A stretch of 64,000 bases of DNA from Coptis chinensis (GCA_015680905.1 CM027377.1:37534501-37598500), one strand, 5' to 3'; counted from the stretch's first letter, positions 1-13,164 are shown. The notes: a model not told the origin generated them from the sequence alone. Numbers and translations: made by a program.

Positions 1-2016
1 AAATCTATGATGCAAACACAAAGAAATGTAGAACAAATCTATGACAAAGAAAAGAAACCAGAACACGCATAAAGAAAGAAACCATTCCAATTTGAAAATG
101 GATTTATTATTGATCCGTTAGAAGAGAACACGTAAGTAACATAATGAAAACAGTGAGGTGAATGCCCAATATGGAAGTTAGAAGTTTAACTAAAAAAGAA
201 TATGGAAGTGAGATGAAAAAACAATAAGGGAATAAATAAGGGAAGACGAAAAAGTCGTCATACCTTCAAAATATGCAACAACTTAGCGGATGGCTATATA
301 GGTTTACTTATCTGTACATCTATATAATAGTGAACATTTATGGTGCTGAAGGAAATTAAAAGCAAAAGGACAGTATGATCCAAGAAAGGGAGCTCATATG
401 CAAATCTTTCATATATTTTTGCTTGAACCTCACTTTGATGGTTATTGAAACCAAATTAGCCTAACTTGCATATATAAACAAATCAATATTAAATCTGCTT
501 ATATAATAGCACATCAAATAAAATAATAGATCACATCAGATAACAGGAAATTCATAGCCAATTGCATAAGAAATCACCTCAGCTTGAACAGAAAATTTTC
601 ATCAATTGTTGTTGGTCACATACTTCAATGAGTCCCAGACAAATCTGCAAGGATAATCAAAGCTCAGTCGAAACAAATTGAATGAGAGGCTATCGACACC
701 AAGCAACAAAGTGTTTAAAAACAATTGCTATGATGACAATACACTGTTGCACTTACAGAGGACAATAACATTAAGTAGGTGGTGTTGGGTACTACTTCAC
801 TGAAACAACAACGTCCTAGCTTAAGATTGCACTAAATGCAAGAACCCTTCAAAAGGCATACACAAGTCCTCTCAAATTCTGAAAGCCACATTTTTTACAT
901 AGAATGAAATAGGGCCTATCATGAACTCATTTGATGTACTACCAAGAAGCTATAAACCTCATTCTTGATATTTAGTAAACCCTCATGTCTTCCTTTCCCT
1001 TTAATAACCCCATTCTTGATCACTGCAATCGAATCAGTGCCCTTTATTGAAATTAAGACAAACAAAGTGGTGGTCTCTTCTTCAATATGATGCTTTTAAA
1101 TTGTTTCATTTGCCCCAACCCAAGGACCACAACTACTGGTTCACTTGCAGCAATGCCTACCATCTCATCAACTTTCTGCAAGTATTTCTAAACACATTCA
1201 GACATACCACTATCACAGTTCAACTAACAAAGGGAGAGCGAATGAGAGGATGAAGTCAGATGCATATTCTTTACCACATAGATGTAGGTATAGACATAAG
1301 AGAAAATAGCAATTCCTTTAACATACCACATATAACATGAAGGTTTGTTGAAATGAGGGGGTGTCGCCAACTCTCTTCCTTCTACAAAACCAAGTCGATT
1401 CGGCTAGTGAGACCTCCTATATGCTATGGAGAAGGATCAAATAGGAGCCTTGATTGTGTTGTGTCATGGTAAACTTGTAGGATATCATTGTAGAGATCAA
1501 TTAGGTAGCTTTCCACCTCAAATTCTTCATGAATTGAGAGTCTATCCAGCATGAGGTTCTACCTAAAAAAGATGCAAGTTTGTTACGATTCATTCTCTAT
1601 GTGCTATTATGGCATGTCTTGCTCTTGCATCTGTATCATCAAGCCAAGCTGCTGCTGATTATGTTGTGAGCGTTTTTCTTGAATGCAGCCAAATATGAGA
1701 TATGCCAAAAATCTCATATTGGATGGCAATGTACGACACTCAAATAATGGTATTGGACCTAAATAAAAAACCATAATTTTTTTTTATAAATACTGTAATT
1801 ACAGCTAATAAAATAATTGTGGCCTTAACTATGATGCACCAAGTTTCAATCTCAATAGTGATATAATCTACATTATAAAATAGTGCAATTTCTACGTAAT
1901 ATCAGCAAATCAAGAAGATCATGACCTTAGCTTCTAAGGAGTGACAACGCATAATTATTAATATGTACTTATCTCACTGCAAAGTGTGTGAAGCTGGTCA
2001 TAATGCCATCAAAGAC
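1..2016. other. No gene recognised
   Basis: AT-rich non-coding DNA. The only open frame of note (1047-1253 +) has no recognisable domain and biased composition, so I do not call it. A small perfect hairpin lies at 1692-1720. I see no TIR pair, LTR or RNA gene that I can bound. Confidence 0.6.
1692..1720. repeat. Short perfect hairpin
   Basis: The 10-base arm AATATGAGAT (1692-1701) is followed after a 9-base loop by its exact reverse complement ATCTCATATT (1711-1720). It could be a local fold-back. No function can be assigned. Confidence 0.6.
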
Positions 2017-2055
2017 CAATGATGTGATCTTTCAATTTGAAAGACCACATCATTG
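2017..2055. repeat. Near-perfect palindrome, about 39 bp
   Basis: CAATGATGTG at 2017 is mirrored by CACATCATTG ending at 2055, and the central CTTTCAA/TTGAAAG also pairs. I count one internal mismatch and essentially no loop. It would form a cruciform or a long RNA hairpin. It may be the core of a very small fold-back element. Confidence 0.75.
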
Positions 2056-4051
2056 TTCTATTAGTGTTAACACGTACGGTATAAGCAATAGTGTTTGAAC
2101 ACATTCGTTGCATCCCTTGAGCCAATCATGCAAAAATTATATAAAATGCACGTGCTCTGCACATAGATGGCAACTAAATGTTTTTAAAAAAGTACGCTAA
2201 CATACTTTTGTGTTCTAAGTTTTTTTTTTCTAAATTCTTTGATAAAATTATGTTACAGTTGGCAATTACTCGATTATAAATAAATTTTGTTGAAGACCCT
2301 AGCTTACATGGCAAACATACGAAGTGAAGAATAAATGCTTTGTCAAAATGTTAATAAGAAAAAAACAATAATTACTCCCTCAGTAAAGATGTGGAAATGA
2401 AAAGAGAATTGAAAGAAAAGTGCAAACACGCTTCTATGAAATAAGCAAATCCCTTAAGAGTAACACTTGAGATCCTTGACTGAAATGCACTACTTTTAAG
2501 GCTCTGCAAAACATATAAAAGTTGGTTTAGAAACCATGTTATTGAAATTGAAAGCTCGTCAAAGTCTCATAATTGCCGATTCACTGGAACAAAAAGTTTT
2601 TGTCAAAAACCAAGATTGTACTGAAGCTTTTGCACAAACCTTGCGTTGGACAAACAACCAAAGTTCTACATAACATCCACTGCAGGCTGGGATAGCATAG
2701 CCATTGTAAATGTTCTTTTTGGGCGAACCTTACGTGTGTAGGAATTTTGGGGAGAATGATGTTGCGACTGAGTTCGAAGGATCGAACTACCTATGTATCC
2801 AGTTTGTTGACGACCTAGAATCAAGTCGAACGTAGTTCATTGTTTGGATTCTATGATCGAATCATTGATGACGAACGGAGACGATGGAGAGTGGAGAAGA
2901 AGTATAGGATCCCCCCTTATTTAGAGAGTGGAAAGGAAATATATAGAATTCCTTCCCCCCTTTGGTGCTCCATGAATTGAATGAGATCCACTTTTAGTGC
3001 TCTATTCATTGATGATATTTAATATTTCATTGATAACTATTATTGCTCTATGCATGTATTCATGTTCATTTTGTAACCATTTGGTAACTTATGACTCTTG
3101 AGATAACCAATTGTAATGATCCAATAAGTTAGTTTTAAGATATGATCAATAGCAATGACACGTGTCGCGAATATATTGATGACAATATATGTCCCCCACA
3201 GCCATCACATTCAAATTTGTATGTGCTTTAAGTTTCTCCGAAGTTGCGTATCATAATCAAAAGAAACATTTTATTGGAAAACTTGCAATGTATCAAATCC
3301 AAATTGCTATTTCATTGTTTAAACAGGGACAATGTCGGAATGAGAATTTGTGCTCCAAACTTTTTCCTGAAGTGAAAAGGCAATAAGCCAATAACAACGT
3401 ACCTGCAGAAGTACTCAACAGGGAAAAAAAACCAAGTAAGATGGTTCTCCTGTCCTCTATTGAAACACATCATGATAACATTACCAATATGCAGTGAAGT
3501 AATTTGAGGTACACACATCGCTAAACCAATATCACATCATATCACCCATTAAAATTCAAATCAAGTTCTGGTTCCAGAACAGATTAACCAAATGAAATAA
3601 AAGTCGAAAAATAATTGGGGGAAAAAGAGTATAGCATATTTAAACATGGTTTCTTAAATATCAATAGCCATTATCTTTCCAGTAGAGCATATATTAATGC
3701 CATAACACATCTAAATAATCAAACAAAGCAACTAAATATTCATTACCAGTACACAAAAGTGTAAGTTCATTAATATGTCAAGAATCTTGAAAATAATTCT
3801 CAGTTAGACTAACTATCAAACACTTTTAACCACATTTAACTACTACTAAATTCCCCAACCCCTAAAATAGAAGACACCCTAACCAACTACTCCTACCCAA
3901 CCCCAAATTCTCATATCTAAAGCCCTTTCACCATAGATCCTCAAAGCCAACTGAATATCTTGGGCATAACAGTAACCCTCTTAGCATAAGATACTACGCT
4001 ACCTATTCATATACATAAGCTAATGCAAAATGCTAACTGATACCACAATGA
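2056..4051. other. No gene recognised
   Basis: AT-rich DNA without a coding signal I trust. The short opposed open frames near 3189-3518 overlap each other and show no family resemblance. Around 2700-2960 the composition is less AT-rich and resembles decayed repeat sequence, but I cannot bound it. Confidence 0.5.
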
Positions 4052-4327
4052 AACGTTTACTGATCTTAAATTCATTAGGAGTAAGACTTAGGTAGTGTAA
4101 TACTTGAACGTTTTGCATGCCATTAAGGAGTGGTTTGGTTGCTGCCGCTGCCATAAAATGCATAATCATTACCTTTGGCTAGAGAATTTAACGTTTACCG
4201 ATCTTAAATTCATTAGGAGTAAGACCTAGGTAGTGTAATACTTGAACTTTTTGCATGCCATTAGGGAGTGGTTTAGTTGTTGCCACTGCCATAAAATGCA
4301 TAATCATAACCTTTGGCTGGAGAATTT
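4052..4327. repeat. Tandem duplication, 2 x 138 bp
   Basis: The block starting AACGTTTAC at 4052 recurs head-to-tail at 4190, giving a 138-bp period. Copies 4052-4189 and 4190-4327 differ at only a few positions, mostly transitions. An open frame on the minus strand (4188-4376) is a by-product of the repeat. Confidence 0.9.
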
Positions 4328-4564
4328 TCAGCGAGCCAACATAAATTATACTCTCTTTGAGATTTGAGATAGGCATATATCTGATAGACTACATCTCTAT
4401 AACTTATTATAAATTTCAAGACTTAACTACCTTTAAAAAAAAATCATTCTGAGAAGAAAGCATTGAATTTTAGATTAGATAGTCCTAAGGAAACAATAAG
4501 TCCAAATTGACAAATCCAGGAGAAATATACTTGTTCTCTCCGGCCTATTGAGATAATGTATCCC

Positions 4565-4951
4565 TTAATGCCATGTTAAATGGGGGTGGTATACTGTAGG
4601 TAATAGACTATTAGTTGATAGAGGGGGTGGGGTTCCCCATCTCGCTATCAGTTGACAGTTGATAAATAGCTCGGGCGACACTTTAACCAACATCCGAACA
4701 AAAAAATTTGGACGTCACTTTAAGTCACGTCCCTTTCTAGTTCTAAAGTCATAATTTGCAATTTTTTAACTCCGACATCCCAGTTTAAGTGATGTCTGAG
4801 TTTAAAATCCAATTTTTTTTACAGTTTTTCATTGGGGACTATAGAGTGTGGATATTTATAGGCTATACAATAGTATGCAATTAGAGTTGTAAAATCCTAA
4901 TAGCACCTACGTGGAGGTGTAATTTTACACCCCCCATTAGAGATGCCCTAA
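4565..4951. mobile_element. Putative Harbinger/Tourist-like MITE
   Basis: The left end reads TTA, then ATGCCATGTTAAATGGGGG. The right end, read in reverse complement, is TTAGGGCATCTCTAATGGGG, so imperfect TIRs are bracketed by TTA/TAA, the usual PIF/Harbinger target. The interior holds inverted GACGTCACTTTAAGTCACGTC-type motifs and no coding capacity. The left TIR is degenerate, so that boundary is the weaker one. Confidence 0.45.
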
Positions 4952-5450
4952 TAGTTAGACTTATACTTATAAGACAGTCACAACGTATAGCCACTTCAAA
5001 TATACAAAGCTACAGTAATAATGTGTCTACTGGATCAATATTAGAAAGCAGATTGATCAAAATAGACCAATGTGAATAACAAAAATAGTTGCGAAAAGAA
5101 AATTACTCACACTACTTACGTAACCAAGACAATGCTGACAAATAACAATACTACTCGTGATTAAAAAAAACCACCTGAAAAAGTAAAAAAATGACTCCTC
5201 AAATACTCTCATTACTCCAGATGAAGCAAACAACAATCCTTCCACATATTGATAAAAGAAACATTTCAAAAATGTTTTTGATTTAGTAATATGCAAACTA
5301 CAGCAGAGCACCAAATTACTCTTGTTTCCTTCAAGCCAAATGGTAGATATTGTTTCTTGGGATTGATAAATTGATATGGAAGCCCCCTCCATCTAGATGG
5401 CATAATTAAGGCATTTTGATGGTTAATAGGACCTGCTAAAGGTGTAGCAT
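4952..5450. other. No gene recognised
   Basis: AT-rich sequence. A 111-codon minus-strand open frame (5057-5392) is rich in Phe/Leu/Ser and has no domain I recognise. It looks like a chance frame. Confidence 0.5.
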
Positions 5451-6700
5451 TGATAGGGCTATATACTAAAAGTAGTATTTTTGTATTAACTCTAATTCTT
5501 TTTATTTTGAATGAGAATCATATGGGCAAATGTTATGCATATTATATATGTTATTAGTTATATATATGCATGCGTCTAATACTTTATGTTGTCGATGATA
5601 TGGTGTGTGGTGACACACAGAAGATCATATCATCAGTACCTTATAAAGTATAAGTAAACGTTCACAACCTAGGTGGATTTGGACAAACCATTGGTACGGT
5701 TGTAGTATAATCTGGTATTAGTCTATCTTGACTACATGATTACACTAGTACACTTTGTGTGTATTGAACAGGACCAAGTGAGGTTGTTTCTCTTTATACT
5801 GACTATATAAGAGAACAAACACCTCTGTTATTATGGATGTTTGTCCTCTTGATCTGGATATAATAACGGGCACTTACGTGCATTACATTGCTTTAAATCA
5901 TCAATGAGTGAGATTCATTTATGAATCAACAAACTCGATGGATTGGGTAATGACATTATATGTAAGGTGTGTTCTTGATTATAGAAGGAATTCGTGACCC
6001 GCAGGAAGTCGAGTTGATGATGTCCCCTTGAGGAGCTCATAAGGATTGTCATGTAAACCCTGCAGGTGGATTTAATCCGACATGACAATAAGGTTGAGTG
6101 GTACTACTCAAGGAAATAAGAAGTTGATTAATGTAGTTGTCAGTAACTTGACTTAATCAACGGGCATTCGATATCTTAAACATGGGGAGATCAACAAGCA
6201 TATAATATGGAGCCCATACACGTAATTTGGGATTAGGGCGGTAGTGCAAGAATGACCTTTAGTGGAATAAGCCATTTGTTGACGGACTTGGGCCGTGTGT
6301 TCTGGGCGAACATGGGAAGCCCAAGCCCGTCAGGAGACCTAACCCTAATTTCTCCTCATGGTCCCTGTTGTAGCCTATATAAAGAAACCCATCTTTCTCT
6401 GGCCAATGGTCTCAGGTTTTGCTCAAGAAAAGTTAGTTCCAAAATTCGGTTCTAAACTAAAAGAGTGAGAGAGGCCAAGAGAGAAAGAAGGGGTTGGAAG
6501 ATCGTTGCCCACACAATGTCCATTCTAAGGATAGGAATACAACAGAAGATCAAGAGGTTGCTGATTCGAATTCTTAGAAAAATCACAGCTGATCAAAAAG
6601 GTATGATTTCTAACAAAATCATGAACACCCCTTATTCCGCTGCGCATGGGTTTTCGCCGTTTGTAGTAAATCATTACATGAAACCATATCGGTTCCTACA
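5451..6700 (+). mobile_element. Probable solo LTR, copia-type
   Basis: The text around 6040-6260 (TGTCAGTAACTTGACTTAAT, a GGGCATTCGATATCTTAAAC block, then AATTTGGGATTAGGGCGGTA) is typical of a plant copia LTR family. A TATATAAAG box lies near 6378. The segment starts TGATAGGGCT and ends GGTTCCTACA, giving TG...CA ends. The flanking 5-mers AGCAT and GGCAT agree at 4 of 5 positions, a plausible decayed TSD. No PBS, PPT or coding region adjoins it, so I call it solo. The outer edges are the uncertain part. Confidence 0.55.
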
Positions 6701-7099
6701 GGCATTACCGCATACAACACACCACACAAAAAATCAAGTGTGGAAAGATGCGACTTGTGGGTAGATCAAAGGAAGATAAAGTAACCTGATAAATAGGTTG
6801 TATTTTCTTATCCAATGCAAAATCTTGATTCTTGCACTGGTGCAACTGTGCAAGAGAGGTAAAGGTAAGGATTGTTACCATGCTGACAAAAGAAAAAGTT
6901 AACATAAAATGGACTCTCCATTCCTACGAATAGCAGGTGCAGTCTTAAACTTACATCCCACCCTATCAGCCCACATGTAGGCGCTCTTAGCAAAAGGCTT
7001 CGACATTTTCTCCATTGTTAAGGAGTTAGGACTTTTTGTTCATTTCATGGACAACTCTCAAGGATGGGAAGATCCACAAAGGTTCTCTAGCAGACTTTT
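6701..7099. other. No gene recognised
   Basis: Non-coding. The open frames at 6705-6993 (-) overlap each other and match nothing recognisable. This stretch separates the solo LTR from the ubiquitin-S27a pseudogene. Confidence 0.5.
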
Positions 7100-7720
<621 letters not shown>

Positions 7721-9390
7721 ATCAACAGCTGAATAAAAATCAAAACTGCTAATAGAGCAATGTCCGCACAATGGATTAATCTGGCATAGTATAACCAAAA
7801 AAAAATAATTTGGCCATGCCTGAGAGAACTAATCTAAAACCTATGCGAAGAACAAATAGAGAGATTTTTTTTTATTCACCAATGGAGAGATTAGGGAGTC
7901 GGGAGAGTGGGAAAATTTTGGGTTTACATAAAGTTAGGCACGAAGAAAAGAACAATTGGATTTACTTCCTTTCGTACTCTCTCTGGTCTTTTCATTTTTT
8001 AAACGGTCTAATTAAATTACTTATTAAATGCATTTATGGTGGGCATACCATTCAAATGATGCTCAAATGACTGATTACTCTCATTCAAAGGTGTTAAGCA
8101 ACGCTTCAATGCAAGGACAAAATGGGCACCACAAATTTACAAAGGGCGAAAAATACCAAATAGTATTTGGGCCTTTTAATATAGTTATTCACTTAGGGGT
8201 ATTATGCGTAAGAAAAATACCTGAATGAATTTAATAGGCAAGGTTAATTATAGGAGAATAGACCAATTATATACCTTACCTTATCGACTCCCCAACCCTC
8301 CGTCCTGTTACCTCTGTCATTCTCTTCTACTTACTTTTTCCTATTTATCTAATCTTACTGGAGTTGGAGTATCAACCGTCCCCTTCACCTCCCACTCACA
8401 CTAGCTATATCTTACATGATCCATTTCACCTTATGAGTAAGCCTAAATGAAATGTATGCCAATTTTTTTTAATCAAACCCATGAGGTCTTTACTATCTAT
8501 ATTATATGCATGTTGGAGACTTGTAGTGTTGGAAATGCTTCAATAAGATAACTGATTAACTCAGCACCATCTATGCATTCTCTGGGTAGGAATATCCCAA
8601 CAAACTCCTTGCGTATAAATGACAACTAAGTATTCTGGTATAAAAAGATATTGCCTACTCTTAGATTGATCGATAAGTTCGACAATGCAAGATAATAAAT
8701 ATTGAGTCGAATTCTGCTAAAACCAAAATTTCACTAAAATTTTGTTCAACGCCCTGAGAGCTTAAGCAAGTGACAGACTTTTTCTGATCAATTAGTCCCA
8801 AAAAATCGCGCCAAATCATATAAAACCGATAGTTTAAATTTCATGGTATATAAAAGGAAAAATGATGAAACAAAGAGCAAAATCTTCGATAACAGATGAA
8901 CCACATTGAGAAATTAGAGTTTGATAACCACAAAACTTAAAATTAATACTTTTGTCAAACCAATGAACTTAGAAAGATCAAAAGCATAATCAAAACGAAA
9001 TAATTAAACAACACTTCACTTAGAACAACCAAAAACTCACCTTAGATTGTTGAATACACCATACGACTTCCTCTTTACAAAAAAATTATTCCGAAACCCG
9101 AAGATGGAAAACAATATATCGAGTTTGTTGGTGGTGGTAATTGACATGGCAATAGACTTTAACATTATTGTTTTTCAAAAGGTTTATTATAAAAAGAACT
9201 CGATTTGATTTGGAAGGAGATAGAGAGAATTGAAAAATTAGGGAATTGGTAGTAGAGAGAATATTAGGGCTCATTGTTTTTTTTGGGGGGGGGGGGGTTG
9301 TTAGCTTTTAGGAGAGAGCAAATGTGGGGAGATTTGAGAGAGAGAAAACACCATAATAAGAAGATAAGAGAAGAAAAGGCGAGGACGTCT
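7721..9390. other. No gene recognised
   Basis: AT-rich sequence without a recognisable coding region. It contains a T8G13 homopolymer junction at about 9277-9297, where the base count may be unreliable. The open frames at 7810-8228 (+) and 9086-9274 (-) have no domain features. Confidence 0.5.
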
Positions 9391-9392
9391 GG

Positions 9393-10135
9393 TTTTTTTT
9401 CTTTTTTTCTTTTTTTAAGTTAAGCTAGGGTTGGGCAGGCCCTCACCTGTTGTATTACTTAAGAAATTCTTACATAAACTCTCTCTTGCGCATCCTCTTC
9501 AACAATGTTGTTGAGGGTCTCATCAAGGGGTGGTATAAAGGAAGAAAAATTACATAAAAGGCCTGACTAATAGAAGCTAAAAAGTCGGTTGCCCGATTAG
9601 TTTTTCTAACTGCATGTCGAAAGGAAATGAACTTAAAAAGAGGGCACAAAAGTTGGATAGCCATGACTACGTCCAGACAGTACCAAAGAGGCTTTTCATG
9701 CTTATTAATCATGTTAACTGCTCTTAAAGATGTCTAAATGAGGGGATGTTGAAAGTAGAAGTCTGAGTCAACTTCTACTTTTAACATCCCCTCATTTAGA
9801 CATCTTTTTAACCCAACTTCAATTGCCAAAAGTTCTTGGAAAAGCGCCGATAGCATTCCACCACTTCCTGTGTAAGCTGCAACAACCCGACCAAATCTAT
9901 CTCTGATCATTCCACCATGCCCTGTTCCACGACTGCTCAAGCTACCATCAGCATTAAGTTTAACTCGATTCTCTAAGGGAGGGTCCCAAGAACATATGTT
10001 AAGGCCTTTGGGATTGAACTGCATGTTGAGCCCAAGTCTGTCATTCACGTCTCTTGACACAGGCGCGTCTTTTAGTAGGCTTCAAAACAACAAGATAATT
10101 TTTGAGGTCCCTTACCAGTTTGTTAAAGAGGCCGT
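9393..10135 (-). pseudogene. LINE 3' end with RNase H domain, 5'-truncated
   Basis: On the minus strand the sequence runs from NKLVRDLKNYLVVLKP (about 10120) through a linker with SWDPPLENRVKLNADGS into a plant-LINE RNase H domain (RVT_3 type). The acidic residues are visible: D in LNADGS, E in FQELLAIE, D in VEVDSD, and a final NRATDFLAS. The frame is cut at about 9727-9807 by a palindrome, after which the domain resumes (9470-9712). The stop is followed by a short 3' UTR ending in CCTAGCTTAACTT and an A-rich tail seen as T runs at about 9393-9417. The same 3' UTR and tail recur at 59.4 kb. No reverse transcriptase or endonuclease is present, so this is a 5'-truncated, dead copy. Confidence 0.75.
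9726..9807. repeat. 36-bp inverted repeat breaking the RNase H frame
   Basis: The left arm (9726-9762, containing GATGTCTAAATGAGGGGATG) and right arm (9771-9807) are reverse complements with one mismatch, separated by the 8-base loop CTGAGTCA. The right arm encodes the expected RNase H residues LNEGMLKVEVDSD on the minus strand. The left arm is therefore the extra, inverted copy. Confidence 0.9.
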
Positions 10136-10449
10136 TTGGTTTCCTATCCACTAAAGTCGGTATTAATTAATGGTAATAAAATCGACATTAATTGGCAAGC
10201 GTACATCGCGAACAATTTAGAATAGTGGCATGTAGTTGATTTTAGACTTTAATTTACACAAAAATCCTTCGTGTTATTCTATCAAGTCAAGGGTATAAAC
10301 GATAGTAAAAATTAAAATGATTAAGTAGTCCTTCTTAAAGGCATTGAATAATTTGTTTGAATATTTTATCAAGGGCATTTAGTAGTAAAAAAAAGGCTGG
10401 TCCAATTTAAATGTCCATGTTAATTATGGTGTACTCTACTAATTGAGAT

Positions 10450-10651
10450 TTGCTAACAAAATTTCACGAATTTTTGGCTTCCGAATTTTTGCAACCAAAT
10501 GTTTAAAACGCGTACTAATTAAACACCGTATATATAATTACCGTATTGTGAATTTTTGACCGAATATTTGACCGTACCATTTTTTTGAGTCACCGAATAA
10601 TTCTGAATTATTCTCGTATCGTACTTTTGTCATATCCCGAATTGCTAACAA
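10450..10651. mobile_element. Possible small insertion flanked by 10-bp direct repeats
   Basis: TTGCTAACAA occurs at 10450-10459 and again at 10642-10651 around a 182-bp AT-rich segment with scattered CGAATTTTTG and ACCGTA motifs. The repeat length suits a Mutator-type TSD, but I cannot see a clear TIR. A chance repeat is possible. Confidence 0.3.
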
Positions 10652-11392
10652 GAATCCCAACTACTATACTCCTCCTTCCCCAAACTAATTTCCTCTCATT
10701 GCTTCTAACCTCTACATCTAAATCTCTCTCTCACCAACTTACAATCATAAACAGTTTATTGAGTTGTGAAGACATATTTTGTTCTTAAGATTTTGAGTTT
10801 TCAAATCTAAAAATAAGGAAGAAGAAGGATAAGCATTAAAAACATATTTTTTTCCCGAATTTCTTCTTGTTTTGATTTTTTTTAATTTGAAATTTGTATG
10901 GATATGAGAAACCGACCAATCCGAACCGATTGGTTTTGGATTGGTTTGCAATACTTCTTGGGTTGGTTTCGGTTGAGTGAACTGTGAAACCGAGCAAGTC
11001 AGTTCGGTACGGTGGTCGGATTTTGGTCAAAATCGATCTGAACTGACACGTGCACACCCTTAGTTGTTACCACAAAATTATTGTCCAATGGCCCTCTAGT
11101 TTGGTAGGTGCCTCCCCACTTCCCCAGTTCCAGTTAACAACATTTGATCGAAAATTGTCTTTATGTCCTCCTCATTTAACGTAGTAGGGAGGGGGAACAA
11201 ACTTGTAGTGAAAGACAGATTATTGCATACAAGTTGCCACACAAGTGACAATATATCATGGTACTTTGTGTTTGTAGTTTTTTTCAATTTAGGCATGAGG
11301 TATCAAAGGGATTACTCTGCCCTTGTTAGACACAGTAAACTTTGGCCTCCCGGCCACACCAGTCTTTAGGATTTTGTGTTGTAGGCTTGTAG
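10652..11392. other. No gene; possible end of a hAT-like element near 10890-11065
   Basis: The segment has dense CCGAACCG/GGTTCGG motifs and finishes GTGCACACCCTTA at about 11062, which resembles the TAGGGGTGTxxA-type ends of the bounded hAT elements downstream. No matching left end or TSD was found. The open frames here (10585-11369) are low-complexity. Confidence 0.35.
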
Positions 11393-12680
11393 CCATAATA
11401 CAAAATGCCGCAAAATATCGCAATATATATAATTTTTTGGGCTGATCGGCACCGACATTTGAAGATTATATGCCTGGCAAGAGGTACTCTTTTTATCGAC
11501 AAAAAATCATGATAAATTTTTATAATTTTGGTTTTTTGCTAATAGTACCGATATATCAAGAAAAACTCAGTTTTAATAAAAAAAAAGGCATCCGAATTTT
11601 GTGTCTTCCTCCACCTTATCCCCCATAGCCACCCCATATCTCATTATATTGCTCCTTCCCCATTTGCAACCAATTTCAATTCTTCAATCTTTTTTTTTTT
11701 GCAAAATTAAACCTCTATTCTCAACATTAATCATACCTCATCATTTTCAATCTAATACATAAGTAATAGTCCATTCAATTAACTTATCACTACTACAAAT
11801 CTTTGGGGTGTTTCTTTTAATCTAGCAAGTAAACCCCATCTTCTTGATCATATTTTTGTGCATATGTTGATATATATATATTTTTTAAATTTCTTTGTAC
11901 ATAAATTGAAATCTGCTTTCTTTTTTACTGTTTTTTTTTTTTTGTTTAATCCAAAAAATCTAGATATTCCTTCTTCCTATTTTCCATTTTTTTCGTTGTT
12001 TTTTTGCAAAAATGATACTAGTTTTTAGTTTCGAATAAAAATAGTGGTTTTTATTATCTAATCAAAATGTTTGTTGCTAGAATTTATTGTTTTCCAACTG
12101 TTTTTAGTTTTCATTTTTATGCAATATATGTAACTAGTATTTGCCCGTGTCGTACGACATAGATACGCGCGCCTTTGGTGCCCGACACGCATCCGCCCCC
12201 GGTACGGCACAGATACACGCGCCTTCGGCACCCCCGACCCCCCCCCCTCTACTCATGTTTCCAGAGTCCAACAGCCCATAAAAGTTTAGCCCAAAAACAA
12301 TCCACACTTTTTTTGGGTGAGGTGAGAAATTTTTTTAAACTCACCCCAAAAAACCTGTTAACTCACTCAAGGAGAACAATCTGGTGGCTATGGTGAGGGG
12401 GTGGCACGACCAAATATCACCTTATGAGGTGGAATTTGGCGTCCCACTCCCTCTTTCTTTGTTATATAGATTTCATGAATAAACTGAAATCTGTTTCAAT
12501 TTGTTATTCTTTTGTTAAGGTACCTCCTCTTACCTGCGAGATTTACCGATATATTGTGATATTTGTGACAATTTGCCAATATTCTGGTCATTTCAAATCT
12601 CAATTTTTACCAACCCAAAATGGGTGATACATACCAAAAATATCGAAAATATAGGTCTGACATGATATTTTGTACTATGG
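11393..12680. mobile_element. MITE-like TIR element, probably with internal insertion
   Basis: The left end CCATAATACAAAATG (11393) and the right end ATATTTTGTACTATGG (ending 12680) form imperfect TIRs matching the better-preserved element at 22767-23156. Flanks TTGTAG and TTGCAG may be a decayed TSD. At 1.29 kb it is longer than its relative (390 bp), and the middle has unrelated T-rich sequence plus a GC-rich imperfect tandem repeat at about 12150-12240, so something probably inserted into it. No coding capacity. Confidence 0.45.
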
Positions 12681-12869
12681 TTGCAGCTATACTGCTATAG
12701 CTACTTTGGAGTTGGAACCACAAACTAAAACTCCATTGCATATGTTGTTATCCTCCGGCCACCAACAAATTTTCAAAAGAAAACATTATAAAATTACTAT
12801 TATGGAATTTAAGTTAATGACATCATTTTAATTTAAATTAAAAAGATAAAAAACAATGTGGTGTGCAAC

Positions 12870-13164
12870 CAGGGCAGGGAATCGGGTCGAGTTTGACCCG
12901 AATCTGACCAACCCGAACCCGAATAGTTTGGGTTCGGGTCGATTTTTGTATACGTTTACTTATTCGGGTCGGGTTTGGCTATGTCGGATTCGGATTCGTG
13001 TTTGGATATATTTTTTGTGCTTTTTTTGAATTTTTAGTGTTATCTGATCGGGTTAGTTGGGTTCGGATATTAAATTTCGGATATAATCGAGTTCGGATAT
13101 TATGAAACTATTTGGATTCGGATATATCCATATCCGACCCAAACTCCACCCGATCCCTGCCCTA
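12870..13164. mobile_element. hAT-type non-autonomous element, 295 bp
   Basis: The exact 8-bp TSD TGTGCAAC flanks it (12862-12869 and 13165-13172). The TIRs read CAGGGCAGGGAATCGGGT on the left and, in reverse complement, TAGGGCAGGGATCGGGTG on the right, near-identical apart from the first base and one gap. The subterminal sequence is rich in CGGGT/ACCCG and ATCCGAA motifs. An 8-bp TSD with short TIRs is diagnostic of the hAT superfamily. It encodes nothing. Confidence 0.88.

Noticed and set aside
5057-5392. 111-codon open frame on the minus strand
   Set aside because: Hydrophobic, Phe/Ser-rich composition typical of AT-rich chance frames. No domain, no context.
6252-6764. Plus-strand open frames of 67 and 99 codons
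   Set aside because: They lie inside the probable solo LTR downstream of its TATA box and have no recognisable domain.
10585-11369. Several overlapping short frames on both strands
   Set aside because: Low-complexity Ser/Leu/Thr- or Lys/Asn-rich translations with no family likeness.
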